Numbered from the stretch's first letter, positions 57,001 through 62,640 are shown. The stretch is 64,000 nt of DNA from Tridacna crocea (GCA_943736015.1 OX031058.1:24825001-24889000); one strand, 5' to 3'. A program made the numbers and translations. Notes: generated by a model not told the origin, from the letters alone.

Positions 57001-59349
57001 TGTCTCATGATATAATGATGTTCTTCAGAAAAAAAAAATAGTTTTGTAATATAAATATTTGGGTTTTTACTGTCGAAATGAGAATTTTATCTGAATCATC
57101 CAGCAGGATAAGAGTTTAAGTCCCCTAATGTAACTACAAACATCACTGACTCCTGTTGGTCTGAGCAGTCTGCAGGATCTCTGCAGGATCTCTTGTTTCT
57201 TTGTGAATTTTCCAAGGACAATTTTTCCCTACGAATTAGTCGTTTATTTAACAAAATAGATCTTATGGATCCTCGAATATTTCATGACTTCCTTAGTATA
57301 ATTAAATGCAGCGCAGGGGCATTGCTCATTGTATGTGTGTATACAAGCCATCCAGCGAGACAGCATTTTTTTCTAAGGGCGACGAAGAGATAAAGTGTTC
57401 ACTTTCTGCATACAGCTGTAACTTCTTGTAAATGTACAAAAGTTAAGGTTTTGTGTCCCGTAGTTAGAATCCTGGCGCAAAACCTCGCATGTCTGTGTGG
57501 TAAAGCAGTTCTTGATTTGGGAGGAAAATTGTGAGAAAGATTGGTAAAAGAAGCTCGTCAAAAGCATGGATAGGTGTATAGGTGTACAGGCAGCCGCGAT
57601 ATCACTGTCATTATGTTGAAAATAACGTTTAACACTCTTCATACAATCAAATAGCTTTCAACACGCGAAAAGGGGCAATCATACATTTGCGTAACGTGTC
57701 GTCTTGGGTCAGCCAGCACAATTCGCGTTTACGACTATCAAATTTTGTGTCATAGCAGACTTCCGCAAAACAGAAAATTACAATATGAACGGAATGCGGA
57801 CTGCCCAGGCTGATTAGAGACGAAACTTTACGCAAATGCCCGAATTCTACTTTTCGCGAAATGGGTGCCAAATGGTGTTACCTTTTAAAGAATCGTTGAG
57901 GGAGTCCGCTGGCAAAGGTTGATAATGGTTGTCGTCACAAGGCACACATTCTAAGTGTGTCATATTTCGTCGAATATCTAGAATGATTCTGTTTGAAGTG
58001 CCTGTAATATTGAAACAAATTAACCCTTCAGGCTTATGTAAAAGTGATATCAAGATTGAAAAGAAGAAGAACAACAACAAAAACAAGAAGACCAAAAAGA
58101 ACAAGAAGAAGAAATGCTTATTCAAAGCAATTTCTTAATAATTTGTGTTTTTTCTTTTATGAAAAATTGCCCAAAACCTTTATATGGACCGAAAACGGGA
58201 TGCGGACATATTCTAGATCTATAGATCGCTCTTTCAAATCATTTCTGACTAAAACAGAGTATAACTGAAGTTCTGGCTGCTCGCTAGGGCAATCAAAGTC
58301 CGTATTTACCTACGAATCTTACTATCATTCCTAATCCAAGGCTCAAGAACTTTCTAGCGATTCAAAGTAACGCATTTTTTGACTGGATGAACCAAACTCT
58401 TAGAATGAAAGCAAATGCACAAGACAGATTTGAAGATATTCAAAACTGGTTTGAACTTTTTCTATCAAATGGCAGAAAATATTGTCCAAAAAAAAAAAAA
58501 GAGAAAAATGCTAGTTACCAGCATTTTCTCCTTTTTCTACAATGTTATCTTAAGTCTTCTTTCATAGCGTTGTTAAAACCCTCGATTACGTGTTAACCTT
58601 TTCCCAAACAATTCCCGGTTTTTATGACCCTGAGATGAAAGCCTTTTCCCAAAATGTTTTTTATCCTGCTGGAAACAAACTTCAATTTTTGAGTTACGTT
58701 TATTATGTCGTCTGCAAGTGCTTTCAATTTGGACCAGTTTAAAATCTTATCGTTTGGGAAAGGGTTAAAGGTAAACTCTTTCCAAGGTGACAAGACTTGA
58801 GTATCCTTCAGCATTTGCAGACGATAAATTAAATGTGACACTAATGTTGAGATTTGTCTTTCAAAGGTAAAGAGTTACAAGCATTTTCTCCTCTTTCCTT
58901 TTTTTGAAAGCCATATTTCTTAGGGTCATTTAAAATCAGAATAGTTCTGTATATCTTCGAGTCAGAGACAAGAAATAATTACCTGGTTCACAAATTTTTC
59001 TTGTAAAGCAACCCTCTGTGAGATAACCATAAGTGACATCTTCTCCGCACCCATAATGTGTCCCCAGGGGACATGTATTTGCCTGAAAGCCCATTACACA
59101 GAATTCCCTTATAGCCCGGGCGGTGCTGGAGATGGGACACTCTAATAAAGGCATGGAGCAGTTCGTGATAACACTGGGCCGGAAAATAACCTCCGGGGGA
59201 GTAAAGATGGCGAACGTTGGAGTTGTAAGTTGAAGTACAAGTAAAGAGAATAGTGTTAGGGTTTGTGTAGAAAAACTGAAACAAGAAAAAAAGAAATCAA
59301 ATAAAATGAAATAAGAAGATAAATAAATAAATAATAAAAACAATGAAGG

Positions 59350-59384
<35 letters not shown>

Positions 59385-60437
59385 ACATCATTTTAAACAA
59401 CAACAACAACAACAAACGTGAAAACGATATCGACGACAACGAAGACGACAACAAAGACGATGGTGAACGTGACAAAGATGATTAGCCATGCCCTGGAAAA
59501 GCGGAAGTCATTGTGCATAATTTTGGGAACTATAAAACCAATTTTGTCTTGCAAAAGATGCAGAAAATTTACCAGCGGCAAAACGGTTTTGACCCATGTC
59601 GGACTGGCTGACCGCACAGGCTGCGGATGAATTTAACTACGTTTTCACAGAGAATTGTGGCAACCAGTTTTGCAATAAATTTATGTCATCACATCGAGTT
59701 TTTGCAATAATTTACTGCAATTCTCGTTTTTATTGCAAAACTGGTTGCTACCTATAGACCATTACTAACTACAGAAGACTATGATGAACAAGTTGACGAC
59801 GACGAAGATTTGCAACGGCGATGATGCTGGTGATGAAGGTAATGAAGATCATTCGTTAGTGTGAACATGTTTATATTGTATCTCATGATTTAGAAACCCT
59901 CACAAGGCAAAGAAGGCCTGTGACTTCATTTACTTTTACAGACAATGTAGATCAAAATCAGACTATAAAAAAGACAAGCGATCCGTGATCTAGGATTGTA
60001 TTAAACGTTCATGTGAACTGACAGCAACAGTGCACTGGGTCGTGCTTAACATTCTATTTGGGTTGCAACACGCGAAATCTGCATGGCATTCGGACATTTG
60101 CGTAAAGTGTCGTTTCGGATCAGCCTGCGCAGTCCGCGCAGGCTAATCCGAGACGGCACTTTAAAAATACGACTACAGTAGAATTTGTGCTACAACAGAC
60201 TTGTACAAAACAGAAAATTACATGAAACGGAAAGTGATGTTTCGGATTAGCCTTCCAGGACTTCACTTGCTGATCCGAGACGACCATTTCTGCAAATGTC
60301 CGAATGCCCCTTTTCGCATGTAGCAAGCCATATAGGTTCACACCAAACAAACAGCTACTCCCTCCATAATAAAGACAGAATATACTTTATGCTTACGTTT
60401 TACCGAACGTCCCATGGTTTGATAATAAAGCCTCCAT
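37615..60437 (-). CDS. TNF-receptor-like single-pass membrane receptor (17 coding exons)
   Basis: Exons 60437-60397, 59275-58983, 58001-57882, 56301-56083, 55032-54969, 53788-53733, 53027-53004, 52558-52508, 50515-50483, 49940-49888, 49354-49297, 46451-46347, 45128-45009, 42546-42403, 41889-41782, 40136-39454 and 37962-37615 join in frame to 839 residues. Residues 1-36 form a signal peptide (hydrophobic core TLTLFSLLVLQL, cleavage likely after PTFA). Residues 37-270 contain 18 cysteines with spacing like TNFR cysteine-rich repeats (CFTRKICEPG, LECVPCDDNHYQP) and four N-glycosylation sequons. Residues about 271-289 are a membrane helix (VVIFILSVCFFCFSYFL), followed by a basic stop-transfer RRRYRKK. 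The 550-residue tail has an acidic run, a TVEE tetrapeptide that could be a minimal TRAF-binding site, and no clear death domain. Family assignment rests on cysteine pattern and topology; I am less sure of the first and last exons. Confidence 0.68.
38152..38187. repeat. Short palindrome in receptor intron
   Basis: CTAATTGGCAGTGAGACA / TGTCTCAGCCAATTAG, hairpin with nearly no loop. Confidence 0.6.
38296..38527 (-). mobile_element. TTAA-hairpin MITE
   Basis: Left TIR decayed (TTCCACCCTTTATGACACAA), hairpin good, right TTAA present. In receptor intron 16. Confidence 0.78.
39089..39299 (+). mobile_element. TTAA-hairpin MITE, hairpin shortened
   Basis: TTAACCCTTTACCACACAAT start; GGAGAAAAGGCTGGTAACCT goes straight to TTTCCCACAATG, losing about 18 bp of the right stem. 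Confidence 0.8.
39310..39440 (+). repeat. Dispersed repeat fragment
   Basis: GGACCCATAATTATGACTTG, AATGCATCACCGAGATTAAT, CCCTCTTTTGGCAGAGCATG: the 3' part of the family at 3645 and 56640. Confidence 0.55.
39454..40136 (-). CDS. Receptor coding exon 16 (long polar segment)
   Basis: Acceptor TTTGACAG; donor taken as GTTGGT after GAG, the choice that keeps phase 0 with exon 17 (GTAGAG six bases earlier would also work). 683 nt, residues 497-724: ETVEGSKCENCSAETTMPTV, a hydrophobic VIRFLIKS start, then a Ser/Thr/Asn-rich probably disordered run, ending in hydrophobic VQLIIVEME. Base composition is coding-like and free of repeat sequence. Confidence 0.62.
40303..40535 (+). mobile_element. TTAA-hairpin MITE
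   Basis: TTAA both ends; loop GGTAAGCAGC, right stem CTCCTTTTCTCTCAATG. In receptor intron 15. Confidence 0.83.
40756..40984 (-). mobile_element. TTAA-hairpin MITE
   Basis: TTAA both ends; loop GGTGACC, hairpin intact apart from one base. Confidence 0.85.
41445..41674 (+). mobile_element. TTAA-hairpin MITE
   Basis: Left end ATAACTCATTACCAAACAAT, right GAGTTAA; right stem has GTATTTTCTCC. Confidence 0.82.
41782..41889 (-). CDS. Receptor coding exon 15
   Basis: Acceptor ATAATTCAG, donor GTAAGT; 108 nt, phase 1-1. Encodes EYKLLFAETFPSVHQKYQYL and a helical LKRKIEETI segment. The neighbouring (GACA)n tract lies in the upstream intron. Confidence 0.62.
41968..42061 (+). repeat. (GACA)n/(GA)n simple repeat
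   Basis: Runs of GAGAGAGAGACAGACAGAC in receptor intron 14; makes low-complexity frames on both strands. Confidence 0.9.
42403..42546 (-). CDS. Receptor coding exon 14
   Basis: Acceptor poly-T CAG, donor GTATCT; 144 nt, phase 1-1. Encodes SIDKYSDTDKESVHERAQQK and FYTVEEIPTDIV; TVEE fits the minimal TRAF-binding pattern but such tetrapeptides occur by chance. Confidence 0.62.
42869..43130 (+). repeat. Tandem duplication, 135-bp unit, two copies
   Basis: CCATGATAACCCCCCACAGT at 42876 and CCATGATAACCCCCTACAGT at 43011, each followed by GGTGGCTAGGTTTTCGTGAA and GTTCTTTGATNCCGCCAGAA; few differences. The right copy abuts a MITE. Confidence 0.85.
43129..43361 (+). mobile_element. TTAA-hairpin MITE (cluster member 1)
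   Basis: TTAA both ends; stem GGAGAAAATGCC-type change to GAAGAAAATGCCGGTTGCTA. First of five copies in about 1.3 kb of receptor intron 13. Confidence 0.8.
43482..43701 (+). mobile_element. TTAA-hairpin MITE (cluster member 2)
   Basis: TTAATCCTCTACTCCACAAT start; hairpin AAGGATAAAATACTGGTGAC / CAGCATTTTCTCC. Confidence 0.78.
43698..43895 (+). mobile_element. TTAA-hairpin MITE, decayed (cluster member 3)
   Basis: TCAACCCTGTACCAGGAAAG start, directly joined to member 2; hairpin mostly deleted (GAAAAATGTTTGTGACCC). Confidence 0.65.
43943..44170 (+). mobile_element. TTAA-hairpin MITE (cluster member 4)
   Basis: TTATCTCATTACCACATAAT start; ends GGTAGATGGTTAA and shares that TTAA with the next copy. 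Confidence 0.8.
44167..44393 (-). mobile_element. TTAA-hairpin MITE (cluster member 5)
   Basis: Starts in the TTAA that ends member 4, opposite orientation; GGAGCAAATGCTTGTTACCA hairpin, end AAAGGGTCAA. Confidence 0.8.
44569..44798 (-). mobile_element. TTAA-hairpin MITE
   Basis: TTAA both ends; GGAGAAAATGCCAGTTACCA stem, otherwise consensus. Confidence 0.85.
45009..45128 (-). CDS. Receptor coding exon 13
   Basis: Acceptor ATTGTAG, donor GTAAAA; 120 nt, phase 1-1. Encodes PVNTTEGEVPRLEALQNRPK and CYLSVPENKETYVG, with tyrosines in acidic/polar context. Confidence 0.62.
45179..45265 (-). mobile_element. Left-end fragment of TTAA-hairpin MITE
   Basis: TTTAACCCTTTACTACACAA to GCAATTGCAGATGGC; truncated before the hairpin. 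A right-end fragment (GGGATTGTTTGGTAAAGAG) lies at 44962-44980. Confidence 0.6.
45270..45960. other. Unclassified intronic segment
   Basis: GC content is higher than its surroundings and a 100-residue plus-strand frame (45287-45589) runs antisense to the receptor. It may be a piece of a decayed transposable element, but no motif identifies it. Confidence 0.3.
46070..46262 (-). mobile_element. 5'-truncated TTAA-hairpin MITE
   Basis: Starts at GACCACAAAATAAACCTATC, with perfect hairpin and TTTGGTAAAGGGTAAC end. Confidence 0.8.
46347..46451 (-). CDS. Receptor coding exon 12 (acidic)
   Basis: Acceptor TATTAAAG, donor GTATGT; 105 nt. Encodes ELVIDPVDEADEEDEVGHN and a Ser/Asn-rich end. An internal GTAGGC could act as an alternative donor. 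Confidence 0.6.
46917..47122 (-). repeat. TRIM 3' LTR with tRNA-like module
   Basis: A-box TGGCTCAGTGG at 47038-47028 and B-box GAGTTCGAATCC at 46996-46985 (minus strand), about 30 bp apart as in a tRNA gene. The T-stem is imperfect and the acceptor stem is not closed, so it is tRNA-derived rather than a functional tRNA. Confidence 0.88.
47239..47444 (-). repeat. TRIM 5' LTR with tRNA-like module
   Basis: Same as the 3' LTR; A-box at 47360-47350, B-box at 47318-47307. Its 3' border is fixed by the primer-binding site. Confidence 0.88.
47690..47935 (+). repeat. Dispersed repeat, near full length
   Basis: TATGAAAAGGGGTTCAAATA, TCAGCCTGTGTAGTCAACAC, AGGCTGACATAGGTCAGTAC, TAAGGACTACGCTACCTCAT and GTGCATCACAAAGATGCATT, in the same order as 3645-3870. 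Confidence 0.6.
47971..48200 (-). mobile_element. TTAA-hairpin MITE
   Basis: Left GTAATCCTTTACCAAAGGAC, right GGTAATGGGTTAA; stem variants GGGAGAAGGAG and ACGAGTATTTTC. Confidence 0.82.
48210..48396 (+). mobile_element. Diverged TTAA-hairpin MITE
   Basis: TACCTAACTATCTCTACTTT, AAACATTGTGAGAAATGTTG and CTTTTTCACTTTGTTTTCTA, end GAAGTTAATT; immediately follows the previous copy. Confidence 0.55.
48607..48835 (-). mobile_element. TTAA-hairpin MITE, CACTGTGGG subtype
   Basis: Complete and well preserved, TTAA both ends; hairpin base CACTGTGGG/CCCACAGTG. Confidence 0.87.
49297..49354 (-). CDS. Receptor coding exon 11
   Basis: Acceptor TTTTCAG, donor GTAACA; phase 0 in, 1 out. Encodes RRVSFSPELTKRDNGIKTL; the RVSF-type sequence resembles a PP1-docking motif, a weak clue only. 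Confidence 0.62.
49480..49655. repeat. Possible repeat with AGCCCCCC palindromic flanks
   Basis: GTGGGGGCTCAGCCCCCCCC and TTCGAAGTTAGCCCCCCCAA; GCCCGTAGGAACAAGGGGGC and CCTACGTCGCTGGAATAACA resemble ends of a known metazoan repeat style, but boundaries are uncertain. Confidence 0.35.
49888..49940 (-). CDS. Receptor coding exon 10
   Basis: Acceptor TCAACAG, donor GTAAAT. Encodes TSRRGSLVPLERVSLTK with a possible basophilic phosphorylation site (RRGS). Confidence 0.62.
49991..50218 (+). mobile_element. TTAA-hairpin MITE
   Basis: TTAA both ends; loop change GTTGATCACCAAC with both arms altered from GCTGGT/ACCAGC, keeping the pairing. Confidence 0.85.
50483..50515 (-). CDS. Receptor coding exon 9 (stop-transfer)
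   Basis: Acceptor ATTTCAG, donor GTAGGA; 33 nt, phase 1-1. Encodes ARRRYRKKEVR, the positive-inside segment right after the membrane helix. The frame set by the neighbouring exons picks this reading over the overlapping acidic one. Confidence 0.68.
50800..52030. other. Receptor intron 8, mostly unannotated
   Basis: No repeat unit recognised between 50.8 and 52.0 kb. A GGGGTTCAACCCCCGAATGA stretch at 50768 has a B-box look without an A-box. Confidence 0.35.
52125..52340. repeat. (GACA)n-rich repeat and dispersed repeat fragment
   Basis: GACAGACAGAAAGACAGACA followed by CTGCAAAGGCTGACATGGGC and AAAAAGTATCCACTTTTGTC. Confidence 0.6.
52370..52480 (-). mobile_element. Left-half fragment of TTAA-hairpin MITE
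   Basis: ATAACAACAAAATTTAAGAC, TAGTCCAAATTGAGAGTATT and TGCAGACGACAAAATAAATG, stopping before the hairpin, close to the transmembrane exon. Confidence 0.65.
52508..52558 (-). CDS. Receptor coding exon 8 (transmembrane helix)
   Basis: Acceptor GTTTTAG, donor GTAAGT; 51 nt, phase 1-1. Encodes VVIFILSVCFFCFSYFL, entirely hydrophobic. Confidence 0.72.
53004..53027 (-). CDS. Receptor coding exon 7 (24-nt microexon)
   Basis: A 24-nt microexon with acceptor CCAGATAG and donor GTGAGA, encoding VFETTIS. Exons 6 and 8 are also phase-compatible without it, so it may be optional. Confidence 0.45.
53285..53513 (-). mobile_element. TTAA-hairpin MITE
   Basis: TTAA both ends, hairpin loop GCTGGATACCAGC, otherwise consensus. 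Confidence 0.87.
53560..53670. repeat. Dispersed palindromic repeat (CAGTCTGATCTTGATC family)
   Basis: CGGACAGTGTAGATCAAAGA, TCAGACTGCATGATCTGTGC, AGTCTGATCTTGATC, CTGCAGAAGGTCAGTGAGTC. A better copy lies at 62390-62500; traces at 42770, 55355, 56950 and 59935. Confidence 0.65.
53733..53788 (-). CDS. Receptor coding exon 6 (juxtamembrane stalk)
   Basis: Acceptor CTACTTAG, donor GTGAGT. Encodes YESEDIWDEQLGAELKKF, an acidic stalk before the membrane. Confidence 0.65.
53816..54033 (+). mobile_element. TTAA-hairpin MITE, left arm shortened
   Basis: CAACCCCTTAGAAACAAATG left end is abnormal; hairpin perfect; right AAAAGTTAA. Starts 27 bp from the acceptor of receptor exon 6. Confidence 0.8.
54040..54206 (+). 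repeat. Dispersed repeat fragment
   Basis: ATGAGGCACAATGGTCCTTT, AACCCGGATAAGCCTGCATA, TGTACAGGCTGACCCGAGTC, TTGCATCAAGCCCTC. Confidence 0.55.
54207..54435 (-). mobile_element. TTAA-hairpin MITE, GGTGAAATTGC subfamily
   Basis: TTAA both ends. Stem AAAAGGTGAAATTGCTCATC / ACGAGCAATTTCACCTTTTC: GAGAAAA has become GTGAAAT in both arms, with complementary changes throughout. Outer arms differ from other copies. Confidence 0.85.
54969..55032 (-). CDS. Receptor coding exon 5
   Basis: Acceptor TTCGTCAG, donor GTACTG. Encodes DGSCEGRCAIIRNIERNYSC, with the last three ectodomain cysteines and an NYS sequon. Confidence 0.65.
55110..55333 (+). mobile_element. TTAA-hairpin MITE
   Basis: Left end decayed, right GGTAATGCGTTAA; stem AAAGAAGAAAATGCTGTTAA / CCAGCATTTTCTTCTTTTCC, with the GAG to AAG change in both arms. 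Confidence 0.8.
55340..56080. other. Receptor intron 4, mostly unannotated
   Basis: A degraded CAGTCTGATC-family copy at 55345-55450; otherwise nothing recognised. Confidence 0.4.
56083..56301 (-). CDS. Receptor coding exon 4
   Basis: Acceptor TTTTTCAG, donor GTAAAG; 219 nt, phase 1-1. Contains a CSM start, a His/Trp-containing middle, and YCDVTTPCACTNNIFCLHRE with five closely spaced cysteines. Confidence 0.72.
56640..56815 (+). repeat. Dispersed repeat fragment
   Basis: TCAAAGGACCAATTTACCTC, CAATAATTATGTGATCAGTT, AATGCATCACGGCGATGCAT and CGCCTTTTCCAGAGCA. Confidence 0.6.
56820..57640. other. Receptor intron 3, mostly unannotated
   Basis: Short duplicate TCTGCAGGATCTC at 57169-57192; no gene seen. 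Confidence 0.35.
57655..57865. mobile_element. GAGACGGCACTTTA-family element, decayed
   Basis: CAACACGCGAAAAGGGGCAA at the left and TTTACGCAAATGCCCGAATT then CTACTTTTCGCG at the right are inverted ends; internal GTCTTGGGTCAGCCAGC and GCCCAGGCTGATTAGAGACG are the paired blocks. It ends about 17 bp from receptor exon 3. Confidence 0.65.
57882..58001 (-). CDS. Receptor coding exon 3
   Basis: Acceptor ATTACAG, donor GTAACA; 120 nt, phase 1-1. Encodes MTHLECVPCDDNHYQPLPAD, the most TNFR-like stretch: paired Cys-x-x-Cys and an aromatic-Gln-Pro after it. Contains sequons NMT and NDS. Confidence 0.75.
58050..58120 (+). repeat. (GAA/AAC)n low-complexity tract
   Basis: GAAGAAGAACAACAACAAAA and related runs in receptor intron 2, close to the acceptor of exon 3; on the transcript it is pyrimidine-rich. 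Confidence 0.8.
58410..58596 (-). mobile_element. TTAA-hairpin MITE, left truncated
   Basis: AAGCAAATGCACAAGACAGA, poly-A-disrupted stem, AATGCTAGTTACCAGCATTT, end ACGTGTTAA shared with the next copy. Confidence 0.65.
58593..58768 (+). mobile_element. TTAA-hairpin MITE, one hairpin arm deleted
   Basis: TTAA both ends, only 176 bp: GAAGCCTTTT-type arm runs directly into TCCCAAAATGTTTTTTATCC. Same junction type as 29272. Confidence 0.82.
58983..59275 (-). CDS. Receptor coding exon 2 (signal core, first Cys repeat)
   Basis: Acceptor TGTTTCAG, donor GTAATT. Encodes FSTQTLTLFSLLVLQLTTPT, then the first seven ectodomain cysteines ending FTRKICEP. A different frame of this exon is also open but breaks the phase with exon 3. 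Confidence 0.7.
59348..59387 (+). repeat. (CAT)n microsatellite
   Basis: About 12 CAT/ATC units, giving spurious poly-Met and poly-Asp frames. Lies just upstream of receptor exon 2. Confidence 0.95.
59400..59880. other. Receptor intron 1 low-complexity and palindromic segment
   Basis: (AAC)n at 59398-59415, GACGACAACGAAGACGACAA runs, and an inverted pair TTGTGGCAACCAGTTTTGCA / GCAAAACTGGTTGCTACC around 59655-59750. Confidence 0.6.
60060..60330. mobile_element. GAGACGGCACTTTA-family element
   Basis: Left GGTTGCAACACGCGAAATCT and right CCCCTTTTCGCATGTAGCAA are inverted. Internal palindrome CAGCCTGCGCAGTCCGCGCA / GGCTAATCCGAGACGGCACT and a second block TTCGGATTAGCC / CTGATCCGAGACG. No coding capacity. 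Confidence 0.75.
60397..60437 (-). CDS. Receptor coding exon 1 (start, signal N-region)
   Basis: ATG at 60437-60435 (MEALLSNHGTFGK), donor GTAAGC. Chosen because the exon reads in frame into a signal-peptide core. The frame stays open upstream to an acceptor-like TTTTTCAG at about 60496, so the true start could lie further 5' or a non-coding exon may precede. Confidence 0.5.
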
Positions 60438-60658
60438 AATATTGTATGTTGAGGAACTTAAGTAACTACTATCCGTCTTGTGAACGGCTTGAAACCTGAA
60501 AAATAAGGTAGATTTGGTACAGTTAACTCTACAACCTATTACAAACTGATCTAGATCTAAAGCTTTCTTAATCTTGGCCCAAACGCTTTCAGACTTGCAA
60601 TCATTGCAAGGTTTCTCTTCTGACACAGTCATGAAGTACATTGTATCCTATAAGCTTT

Positions 60659-60712
60659 TGATTGATTGATTGATTGATTGATTGGATGATTGGATGATTG
60701 ATTGATTGAATG
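60659..60712 (+). repeat. (GATT)n microsatellite
   Basis: TTGATTGATTGATTGATTGA with GGATGATT interruptions. Confidence 0.92.
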
Positions 60713-60739
60713 GTATGAGGTGTATAGTATCTTACATTA

Positions 60740-60960
60740 TATCCGTTGATTGATTCTAAGCGTTTTATGTCGCTTTTAAGAACTCAGTATGTCCAGATTT
60801 GTCCTTGATTTGTATAGCACTAGGCAAGGGCTTTGAGGTTTCTCGACTAAGGACACTCTCACAAAAAACCCAGCACCCAGAGTAAGGATCGACCCCGGCA
60901 CATCGGCATTACAACCCTACACCTTGATCACAGAGTCATTCAGAACCCCTAAACAATATC
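60740..60960 (-). mobile_element. Probable tRNA-derived SINE
   Basis: Minus strand: GAATGACTCTGTGATCAAGG (A-box-like, poor), GGGGTCGATCCTTACTC (B-box-like), then a body with TTAGTCGAGAAACCTC and CGACATAAAACGCTTAG tail. Flanking GATT repeats hide any target duplication. Confidence 0.5.
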
Positions 60961-61044
60961 ATATTGTAAGGATAATTGGTTTGCCAGGCTCGATATTATT
61001 GAGATACAATTCAATCTTGTATTTCAGTTCTTATTCTCAATCAA

Positions 61045-61160
61045 GGAAGTTAAGCAATGCCGGTGTTATGCAGAGATAAGACCATCCCCTACAAAATGAC
61101 CTACGGGTTATTTCTGTACGTAGGGAGGGTCATTTCTCTGCATTACACCTGTTACGGGTT
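61045..61160 (+). repeat. Possible 5S-like fragment plus inverted repeat
   Basis: CAAGGAAGTTAAGCAATGCC resembles the 5S rRNA A-box area (GAAGTTAAGCAACG in general form). It is followed by AAATGACCTACGGGTTATTT / TACGTAGGGAGGGTCATTTC, an inverted pair. Confidence 0.4.
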
Positions 61161-61720
61161 TGTTTTGCAGAAGGACTGGATCACTCTCTTACAGATCATT
61201 CACATTCATCTCTGTAGTGGGCTCAGAAAGTAGTCCTCCATTACGTGATACTTTCGTCACATGACCAGAACTCAAAATGGCGACACAAACGCCGGTGAAA
61301 GAAAGAAAGAAATATCGATTACTTTGTGTGCTGTTCAAACAGCATACGGCCAATCAGACTAAGTGGTAGGATAGGTGAAAAAGATGGATTTTCTGAAAAG
61401 CTTAAATATCTTCTAAAGGACTTTAACATGCTTTTAAATCTTATAATCTAAGATCCATCGCTGTGTCAAAACTGTTGTCATCATTCATGGGCGCAGCCAT
61501 TTTTGTTAAAATTTGCGTAAGATTCTGATCAGTATAGAAGCTCGAAAAAAATACTTCCATTGTATACAGGTAAATTCATCAGTTTGAATGCACCTATAAT
61601 GTATCCAGAATCATAGTTCCTTTGTCTACTTGATAATGTTACACACGAAACAGTTAAAAAGTAACAAAACATGTTTTCCTTGGTTTGACAAAATTCTTGT
61701 CATTTAGTCCACTACAGAGA
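61160..61720. other. Intergenic, no supported gene
   Basis: Upstream of the receptor gene; nothing recognised. Confidence 0.35.
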
Positions 61721-61723
61721 TGG

Positions 61724-61825
61724 ATGGTGAGAGTAACGAACGACAACTCTGCTCGGAGATTGAGATGTAGGCCTATGGTGAGAGTAACGAACGACAACTC
61801 TGCTCGGAGATTGGGACTGGATCAA
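61724..61825 (+). repeat. 51-bp tandem duplication, two copies
   Basis: ATGGTGAGAGTAACGAACGA at 61724 and 61775, identical for about 40 bp including CAACTCTGCTCGGAGATTG. Confidence 0.88.
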
Positions 61826-61909
61826 AGCCAGACTTCACGTTATGTGCAGTCAAAATTTCGACCTACTCTGCCGGTTTGATTATTTCGGTGAAAAAAATCT
61901 CTGAAGCCG

Positions 61910-62640
61910 ATCTGAGCTAGACTCTGGTAAAAGTGGGATTGATGCATATCTGTGATGCATTACTCAAAGCAAGTCATCATGTAATGTAAACTTTGCCGAA
62001 ATCTCCTTTACTTTCTCCTTTTTCTTTCCTCATTTACACATAAAAACGGGATAAGATATCAAACAGATAACGAAACAATAACTTCTTTAAAAAAAAGAAA
62101 ACTTACTGTTTTGTTTTCTTTCTATTTTATATACCAAATTATCAAATGAAAATTACTAAAGGACTATTGTATAAAAGTAAAATTAAAAAAAATATACTGA
62201 ATGAATGAATGAATGAATGAATGAATGAATATCCGCGCAGGCTAGCATGGACCGAAACCTTTTGCACTTTGTGAATTCTATACGTATTTTAACCATTATT
62301 CTGTTAAATAAGTAGAATAAAGTTTGCAACTCGATAGTGAAGACCCAAATAGTGCTGTTTCAAGGTCACGTTTCGCGGAATAGTTTACCCTTATCGGACC
62401 GTGTGGATCCAAGATCAGACTGCACGCTCAGTGCAGTCTGATCTTGATCTACGCTGTCCGCAAAAGGTCAGTGAGTCGCGCTTAACAGCCAAAGGGTTAA
62501 TGGACTGTTCTTACCCCAGATCTCCAGACTTGGTCTATCTTCATGGATCCATGATTATGTGGTGATTTGCTCTATGTGATGAATCACAGATTTGTATTAA
62601 ACCCCCTTTTGCTAGAGCACTGCTCATATTGCATTTACCG
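61910..62640. repeat. Cluster of dispersed repeat fragments
   Basis: Contains GGATTGATGCATATCTGTGA at 61938; an (GAAT)n microsatellite at 62198-62231; CCGCGCAGGCTAGCATGGAC at 62233; a good CAGTCTGATCTTGATC palindrome at 62398-62500; and GATGAATCACAGATTTGTAT with CCCCCTTTTGCTAGAGCA at 62577-62620. Confidence 0.65.

Noticed and set aside
59288..59475. N-terminal extension with poly-Met run upstream of receptor exon 2
   Set aside because: Comes from the (CAT)n microsatellite and T-rich intron; a good acceptor at 59276 separates it from the coding exon.
61685..61879. Frame with an internally repeated VRVTNDNSARRL peptide
   Set aside because: Caused by the 51-bp tandem duplication (a multiple of three, so the peptide repeats in frame); no other gene evidence.
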